Shown here: positions 58,961-64,000 of the stretch, one piece after another
Layout: each line of letters begins with the position of its first letter
Numbering within the stretch: the first letter of the stretch is position 1
NCBI RefSeq assembly: GCF_030913655.1
Contig: NZ_CP133189.1
Coordinates: 3,710,001-3,774,000 of the forward strand
Direction: 5' to 3'
Origin: Clostridium sp. MB40-C1
GTDB taxonomy: Bacteria > Bacillota > Clostridia > Clostridiales > Clostridiaceae
DNA: 64,000 nucleotides
Made by a program: the position numbers and the translations under genes
Notes under the pieces: model-generated
What the model saw: only the letters and a program-made list of their open reading frames with translations
What the model was told of the DNA's origin: nothing
Database searches by the model: none

Positions 58961-59371
58961 ATGCTTCGTGTTTTTTGTGACAAGAAAGGTACAGGTAAAA
59001 CTAAAGCATTGATCCAATCTGCAAATGAAAGCGTTAGAAAGGCTAAGGGTAATGTAGTTTTTATTGATGACGATGATAGACGTATGTTTCAGTTAGATAG
59101 AAAGATAAGGTTTATTTCTACAGATGATTATGAAATAAAAGATTATAGTAATTTTTATGGATTTTTGTGTGGTATTCTTTCAAAAGACTATGATATTAGC
59201 AGTGTTTATATTGACGGGCTGTTTAATATTGTAAGCTCAGACATTGAAGGTGCTGCACATTTGTTTTATAATTTAGAAAAATTATCTAGAAAACGTGATA
59301 TAAATTTCTATATAAATATAAATTATGAAAAGGATGTCATACCTGAGTTTATCAAGAAATATGTTGCTTAG
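58961..59371 (+). CDS. Small P-loop protein of unknown function
   Basis: 136 residues from the ATG at 58961 (AAAAGGAG eight bases before; the GTG at 58952 overlaps that site). CDKKGTGKTKALIQSA is a Walker A motif; VVFIDDDDRR and VYIDGLF may be the acidic Walker B. Shorter than usual for an ATPase. Conserved in clostridia as hypothetical, sometimes named twitching-motility-like without proof. Ends before a strong hairpin. Confidence 0.65.
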   Translation: MLRVFCDKKGTGKTKALIQSANESVRKAKGNVVFIDDDDRRMFQLDRKIRFISTDDYEIKDYSNFYGFLCGILSKDYDISSVYIDGLFNIVSSDIEGAAHLFYNLEKLSRKRDINFYININYEKDVIPEFIKKYVA

Positions 59372-59391
59372 TTAACTAAAATTAGATAATC

Positions 59392-59430
59392 ACTGCATAC
59401 AAATTAGGTTGAATTTGTATGCAGTTTTTG
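59392..59430 (+). terminator. Terminator after the small P-loop gene
   Basis: ACTGCATACAAATT pairs with AATTTGTATGCAGT (14 bp), then TTTTTG. Confidence 0.92.
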
Positions 59431-59489
59431 ATTCTTTAACATTTATCTACAAAAATCAACTATTAGACAAATTATATTTAATTTAGGTA

Positions 59490-59517
59490 TTGCATTTATT
59501 AATTATTATTATATAAT
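59490..59517 (+). promoter_or_regulatory. Promoter of the tyrS leader
   Basis: TTGCAT, a 16-base spacer and TATAAT, about 20 bases before the T-box. Confidence 0.6.
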
Positions 59518-59540
59518 AGTATATAAAATGCATATGTTAA

Positions 59541-59790
59541 AGATAATGATGGAAAGAAGTACTCTTGTAAATCATAAAGAGAGCTAGTGGCTGGTGAAAA
59601 CTAGTTGAGGAGCATGAGGAAATACATTCCTGAATCTTATCCTGAAAAATTCTAGAGTTTAGTAGGTTGTTACGTGTTTCCCTGCGTTACAGGGAAAGAG
59701 TGGAAATATATGATATTTCAATTTGGGTGGTACCACGGAAAAATTTCGTCCCATATGTCCTTGTTTAGGATGTATGGGACTTTTATTTTA
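59541..59790 (+). promoter_or_regulatory. T-box leader for tyrS
   Basis: Core GGGTGGTACCACGG near 59725, followed by a terminator (GTCCCATATGTCC with GGATGTATGGGAC, then TTTTATTTT, about 59750-59784). Stem I carries GAGGAAATACATTCC; TAC at 59623-59625 is the specifier candidate and is a Tyr codon, matching the gene. The gap from 59791 to 59943 holds the ribosome site only. Confidence 0.95.
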
Positions 59791-59943
59791 TGCATTTTTT
59801 AAATTTTTATATTTGATAATTACTATTTAATAATTAGGCTCTGTTTTAAAAAAATGTTGCTTGGAAATATGTAGGAAATCAGCAATTGATTAGAATATAG
59901 CCAATAATTAATAAAATACATAATAATAGTTGGAGGTATGAAG

Positions 59944-61164
59944 ATGTCAAACGTATTTGATACTTTAATGGAACGTGGGTACATAAAACAAACAACTCAC
60001 GAAGAAGAAATAAGAGAATTATTAGGTAAGGAAAAAGTAACATTTTATATAGGGTTTGATCCAACAGCAGATAGTCTTCATATAGGACATTTTATTGCAA
60101 TGATGTTTATGTCTCATATGCAAAAGGCTGGACATAGACCAATAGCTTTAGTTGGTGGAGGTACAGTTAGAATTGGGGATCCAAGTGGTAAGACAGATAT
60201 GAGAAAAATGCTTTCAAAGGAGCAAATTGATCATAATGTAGCTTGTATAAAGGGTCAGCTTTCAAAATTTATAGATTTTAGCGATGAAAAAGCTATTTTA
60301 GTAGATAATGGAGATTGGCTTTTAAATCTTAATTATGTTGAGTTTATAAGAGATATTGGAATACATTTTTCAGTAAATAGAATGCTTACAGCAGAATGTT
60401 TTAAGCAAAGATTAGAAAGAGGTTTATCATTCTTAGAATTTAACTATATGCTAATGCAAGGATATGACTTCTATGAATTAAATAAAAGATATGGTTGTGT
60501 AATGCAATTAGGTGGAGACGATCAATGGTCTAACATGATTGCAGGTATGGAACTTATAAGAAGAAAAGAAAGAAAAAATGCTTATGCAATGACATGTACC
60601 CTATTAACTAATAGTGAAGGACAAAAAATGGGTAAAACAGTTAATGGAGCTTTATGGCTTGATCCTGAAAAAACTTCACCATATGAATTCTACCAGTACT
60701 GGAGAAATGTAGCTGATGCTGATGTTGAGAAATGCTTATCATTACTTACTTTCTTACCAATGGATGAGGTTAGAAGGCTTGCTTCGCTTAAAGATGCAGC
60801 AATAAATGAAGCTAAAAAAGTATTGGCATATGAAGTTACAAAATTAATTCATGGAGAAGAAGAAGCTAAAAAAGCTCAAGAAGCAGCAGAAGCATTATTT
60901 GGTGGCGGAGCAGATATGAGCAATGTTCCAGCTGTTGAAATAACAAAAGATATGTTGGGAGAAAAGATACTTGACATATTGGTAAATGGAGAAGTTCTTC
61001 CTTCAAAGAAAGAAGGAAGAAGGCTTATAGAGCAGGGTGGACTTTCTATTAACGATGAAAAAGTTGAGGATATTAATGCTATCCTTTCAGAGGCTGATTT
61101 TAAAGATGGAGATGTCCTTGTTAAAAAAGGGAAGAAGAAATATTATAAGATAGTTATAAAGTAA
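59944..61164 (+). CDS. tyrS: Tyrosyl-tRNA synthetase
   Basis: 406 residues from the ATG at 59944, seven bases after GGAGG; the ATG at 59938 is too close to it. Class I: HIGH motif in [20 protein letters not shown] and the KMGKT loop ([11 protein letters not shown]). C-terminal S4 RNA-binding domain (about 340-406). Charges tRNA-Tyr. Confidence 0.96.
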   Translation: MSNVFDTLMERGYIKQTTHEEEIRELLGKEKVTFYIGFDPTADSLHIGHFIAMMFMSHMQKAGHRPIALVGGGTVRIGDPSGKTDMRKMLSKEQIDHNVACIKGQLSKFIDFSDEKAILVDNGDWLLNLNYVEFIRDIGIHFSVNRMLTAECFKQRLERGLSFLEFNYMLMQGYDFYELNKRYGCVMQLGGDDQWSNMIAGMELIRRKERKNAYAMTCTLLTNSEGQKMGKTVNGALWLDPEKTSPYEFYQYWRNVADADVEKCLSLLTFLPMDEVRRLASLKDAAINEAKKVLAYEVTKLIHGEEEAKKAQEAAEALFGGGADMSNVPAVEITKDMLGEKILDILVNGEVLPSKKEGRRLIEQGGLSINDEKVEDINAILSEADFKDGDVLVKKGKKKYYKIVIK

Positions 61165-61170
61165 GATAAA

Positions 61171-61206
61171 AAGAAAATGCCTTGTAATTTAGGCATTTTC
61201 TTTTTT
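61171..61206 (+). terminator. Terminator after tyrS
   Basis: AAGAAAATGCCT pairs with AGGCATTTTCTT (12 bp), then T6. Confidence 0.92.
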
Positions 61207-61471
61207 ACTCATCAAATGGTTCTAAGCTCCAGATGGAGTTTACTTAAAGAAATACTCTATTCTATATAAAGCTTAGAAGAAATTACCCAGGAATATAGCT
61301 AGAAGATAAAAAATTTTGTATAATAAACAAGAAAAGTAAAAGGTTATTTAGATAAAGTGTTTTTTTACGATAAATGATATAATATAAGTTTTTTGTATTA
61401 CTTGTTAAAGTGAAGAAAATATAGATTTCATATAATATTCAGAATGTTAATAAGTGATGGGGGGAGTAAAT

Positions 61472-63139
61472 TTGAGTGGAATTTTAAATATAAATAGTGC
61501 CAATAATATAGACTTAAAAAAAATGCACAAAAAATTAAGTTTTGAGTTAGGAGAAAAGTTTTCTGCAAGAATTATTGATTTTGATGACCTTTCTAGTGAG
61601 ATTATATTAAAACTATTAGATGGATGGCAATTTTCAGCTCAAATAAATAAATCTTTTAAATTTACTCCAAATGCATTCTTAAGATTTCAAGTAGAAGGAT
61701 ATGAAGATGGTAAACTAGTATTAAAGTTATTAGAAAATGATGCAAATGATGAAACAAAAAGTGTATTTGAGGATATTCTAGAAAAACAGGGTATAAAAGT
61801 GAACAAAGAAGATTTCCCTCTTCTCGAAAAAATGCTTAAACATAAGATGCCTCTGACTAAAGAGAATATTTCTAATATAAAAACTTTAACTGATTTTCAA
61901 GATAAGATTATTAAAGATGCTTCTGAAGAGGATACATTTATTTTGAAATACCTCGGCAATAAAGGTATTGATTTAAATAGTGATAAAGGACAAAATATAA
62001 AAGATATACTAAAGGGATTTTTTAGAGAGTTTAAAAAATTAACTTCAGAAGAGTTATTTACATTAATTGAAAATGATATTGACTTGACCGAATCTAATAT
62101 AGAAAGTTTTAATAAAATAGTAAAAGAACCTATGGCTTTATACAAAGAGGTAATGGAACTTAAAGATACTATTCCATCTAAAGAAACTACTAAAGTCAAT
62201 AATGATGGGGAAGTTTTAAATAATAAATCTTTGGAGTCAATAGACAAAGGTACTGATATTGAAGGTGAAAAAATTAATATTCAAGATAAAAAGGTAGATA
62301 TTGAAGATAAAAAGATAAATGTAGAGGATAAGAAATCTTTATCTTCGAACAATGAGGGAGGAGTTCTAAAAGAAAACAAGGAAAGTAGTAATTCTAAAAA
62401 TACTAGCTCATATATTGAAAAAATTTACAATTCAGCCGAATCAAAGGAAACAGATGGAAAGGAAATATTAAACAAACTTTTAGGAATAGATTTAGGTGAA
62501 AAGGAAAATAATGAAAATGTGAAGAGTTTGCTTTTAAAAGATAGAGAAATAGAGCATTTAAAATTACAAGATAAAAACATTAATGACAATAGTAATAAAA
62601 TCAAAGAACAAATAAATGATAAATTAGATGAAATAAAAGATGTGATTAAGCAAATTGTTAAAGAAGAACTTGATGGAAAATCAGAAGTTCTTAATAAATT
62701 AACTAATGCTTTACAAAGTAAAATTAATAATTTTAAAATTTACAATTCTATTTCAAATCAATATTACTACTTAGATGTACCGGTGAATTTAAATGAAAAA
62801 GAATATCCATGTAAGTTAATTATTAAAGATGAAAGAAATAAAGGGAAAAAAATAGATTCTAGCAATGTAAAACTTGTAGCTTCAGTTAAAACAATTAATA
62901 TGGGAGTTGTAGATGCTTATATAAAAGTATTTAATAAGAATTTAGATATTAAGATAAAGTGTGATAAAGAATGGATAAAACTTATAGATATTAGTAAAAA
63001 TGAAATAATTAACAAATTGAATTCTATAGGGTATATATCTAATGTGAATATAGAAGAGAATATGGAAAAAGCTGATATAGTTAAATGTAGAAATTTTTTT
63101 GAAGATGATGGCTTTACAAGTATAGATACAATGGTTTAA
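61472..63139 (+). CDS. FliK-like flagellar hook-length control family protein
   Basis: 555 residues if started at TTG 61472, seven bases after GGGGGAG; the GTG and ATG upstream overlap that site. N-terminal domain to about 100, then Lys/Glu/Asn-rich low complexity (roughly 240-350, with IEDKKINVEDKK repeats), then a folded C-terminal domain (about 440-540: YYYLDVPVNLNEKEYPCKLIIKD) that resembles FliK C-terminal domains. The next gene encodes an FlhB tail, as in Bacillus ylqG-ylqH. No other flagellar gene in the window. Assignment moderate. Confidence 0.6.
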   Translation: MSGILNINSANNIDLKKMHKKLSFELGEKFSARIIDFDDLSSEIILKLLDGWQFSAQINKSFKFTPNAFLRFQVEGYEDGKLVLKLLENDANDETKSVFEDILEKQGIKVNKEDFPLLEKMLKHKMPLTKENISNIKTLTDFQDKIIKDASEEDTFILKYLGNKGIDLNSDKGQNIKDILKGFFREFKKLTSEELFTLIENDIDLTESNIESFNKIVKEPMALYKEVMELKDTIPSKETTKVNNDGEVLNNKSLESIDKGTDIEGEKINIQDKKVDIEDKKINVEDKKSLSSNNEGGVLKENKESSNSKNTSSYIEKIYNSAESKETDGKEILNKLLGIDLGEKENNENVKSLLLKDREIEHLKLQDKNINDNSNKIKEQINDKLDEIKDVIKQIVKEELDGKSEVLNKLTNALQSKINNFKIYNSISNQYYYLDVPVNLNEKEYPCKLIIKDERNKGKKIDSSNVKLVASVKTINMGVVDAYIKVFNKNLDIKIKCDKEWIKLIDISKNEIINKLNSIGYISNVNIEENMEKADIVKCRNFFEDDGFTSIDTMV

Positions 63140-63158
63140 AATAGCTGAGGTGTGAAAT

Positions 63159-63437
63159 ATGAATAAAAATGAGATGGGAAGAAAAAGAGCTGCTGCATTA
63201 AAATATGAAACGGGTTATGAAGCACCTATAGTTACAGCTGCAGGGATGGGGTATATAGCAGACAAGATTATAGAAGAAGCTGAAAAAAGTGATGTTCCAG
63301 TAGTTTATAATAAAGAATTATCTAGTTTGCTTACTAATGTAGATATTGGAAGTTGTATACCAGAAGAGTTGTATGAAGCAGTAGCAGAAATTATAGCTTA
63401 TATAATGAATGTAGATAATAGGCTAGATAGGAAGTGA
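63159..63437 (+). CDS. FlhB C-terminal domain homologue
   Basis: 92 residues resembling the cytoplasmic domain of FlhB/YscU (ALKYETGYEAPIVTAAGMGYIADKI, VPVVYNKELSSLL, IPEELYEAVAEIIAYI). It lacks the membrane part and the NPTH autocleavage motif, so it corresponds to the piece after the cleavage site. Called YlqH in Bacillus. 19 bases after the FliK-like gene. Role not established; may bind export chaperones. Confidence 0.85.
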   Translation: MNKNEMGRKRAAALKYETGYEAPIVTAAGMGYIADKIIEEAEKSDVPVVYNKELSSLLTNVDIGSCIPEELYEAVAEIIAYIMNVDNRLDRK

Positions 63438-63442
63438 TATAA

Positions 63443-64000
63443 TTGGGACTTTTTGCAATATCAGATTTGCATTTGTCATTTACAAGTGATAAGCCAATGG
63501 ATATATTTGGAGAAAAATGGTGTAACCATGATGAAAAGATAAGACAAAATTGGATTGATAAAATACAAGAAGAAGATACAGTTTTAATAGCTGGAGATAT
63601 ATCTTGGTCTATGAAAATGGAGGATGGAATTAAAGATCTTGAATGGGTTCATAGTCTTCCAGGTAAAAAGATTATTTCTAAAGGTAACCATGATTATTGG
63701 TGGGGAAGTATAAAAAAGCTAAATAGATTATATGATGATATTAATTTCGTTCAAAACAACTTTTTTGTATATAAAGATTATGCTATATGTGGAACAAGAG
63801 GATGGAATCCACCTAGCAGTGATAAATATTCTGAACATGATAAAAAAATATATAGTAGAGAGCAAATTAGATTAAAACTTTCTTTGGAAAGTGCAGTAAA
63901 GGCTGGGTATAAAAAAATTATTGTTATGATACATTTTCCACCTGTTAATGATAAGTTTGAGGAATCAGAGTTTACAAAAATTTTCAAAGAATATAATGTG
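63443..64000 (+). CDS. Metallophosphoesterase (N-terminal part, cut by the window end)
   Basis: 186 codons seen, continuing past the window. Starts at TTG 63443, eight bases after AGGAAG and five bases after the previous stop. Calcineurin-like metal motifs: ISDLHLSF, IAGDISW, SKGNHDYWW and VMIHFPP. Homologues are conserved clostridial phosphoesterases of unknown substrate. The TTG start follows from LGLFAISDLHLS, the normal family start. Confidence 0.85.
   Translation, partial: MGLFAISDLHLSFTSDKPMDIFGEKWCNHDEKIRQNWIDKIQEEDTVLIAGDISWSMKMEDGIKDLEWVHSLPGKKIISKGNHDYWWGSIKKLNRLYDDINFVQNNFFVYKDYAICGTRGWNPPSSDKYSEHDKKIYSREQIRLKLSLESAVKAGYKKIIVMIHFPPVNDKFEESEFTKIFKEYNV

Noticed and set aside
57715-59371. 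Anti-phage defence cluster (AlbA_2 plus P-loop protein)
   Set aside because: Separate genes with own terminators or gaps and housekeeping neighbours; no nuclease, toxin or phage marker.

Overview
The window looks like chromosome from a strongly AT-rich, anaerobic, spore-former-type Firmicute, most likely Clostridium sensu stricto. The grounds are codon use dominated by A/T-ending codons (AGA for Arg, TTA for Leu), strong GGAGG ribosome sites, a glycyl radical enzyme, a 2-hydroxyacyl-CoA dehydratase-type pair, T-box leaders and a lysine riboswitch. The species cannot be fixed from the sequence alone. No rRNA, tRNA, CRISPR array, transposase or phage gene was seen.

Layout. 1-1.8 kb: the end of a glycyl radical enzyme and its radical-SAM activase. 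2-5.6 kb: two secreted proteins, one with four repeats and a papain-like wall-hydrolase domain. 6-10.4 kb: an ArsC/Spx-like protein fused to a helix-turn-helix domain, T-box-controlled BrnQ, a DUF1836 protein and a hemolysin III-type membrane protein. 11.4-19.3 kb: signal peptidase I and a complete glycerol regulon (glpF, glpK, a G3P dehydrogenase, a flavoprotein, a DUF1667 protein, and glpP in the opposite direction). 19.6-22.6 kb: two HgdB/HgdC-type proteins. 23.3-27.6 kb: FtsH and HelD. 27.9-36.8 kb: a double P-loop protein, a lipoprotein, a metal exporter, an M18 aminopeptidase, ComB, an acetyltransferase, a Met/His/Cys-rich protein and a MATE pump. 37-39.8 kb: lysine riboswitch, lysC and lysA. 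40-48.6 kb: a 2870-residue cyclic beta-1,2-glucan synthase-like enzyme. 49.3-64 kb: trpS and tyrS with T-boxes, two HAD phosphatases, prfC, an ECF S component, a diguanylate cyclase, an AlbA_2 protein, a P-loop protein, FliK-like and FlhB-tail proteins and a truncated metallophosphoesterase.

Regulation by RNA dominates. Three T-boxes (brnQ, trpS, tyrS) and one lysine riboswitch are recognisable. The glycerol genes carry three copies of a short GGC...GCC element (two in tandem before glpF, one before the G3P dehydrogenase). In each copy the 3' arm is also the 5' arm of a terminator, which is the layout expected for antitermination by GlpP, encoded next door. The glpF leader has been tandemly duplicated, with fragments of the lepB 3' end left in each copy.

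The least expected feature is a family of long, nested, imperfect palindromes at gene 3' ends (about 10.4-11.3, 18.36-18.72 and 48.63-49.30 kb). They share sequence with one another, and two of them are inverted copies about 38 kb apart. Two unrelated long palindromes lie at 6.56-6.75 and 27.62-27.89 kb, both between convergent genes. No known element name can be assigned from the sequence alone.
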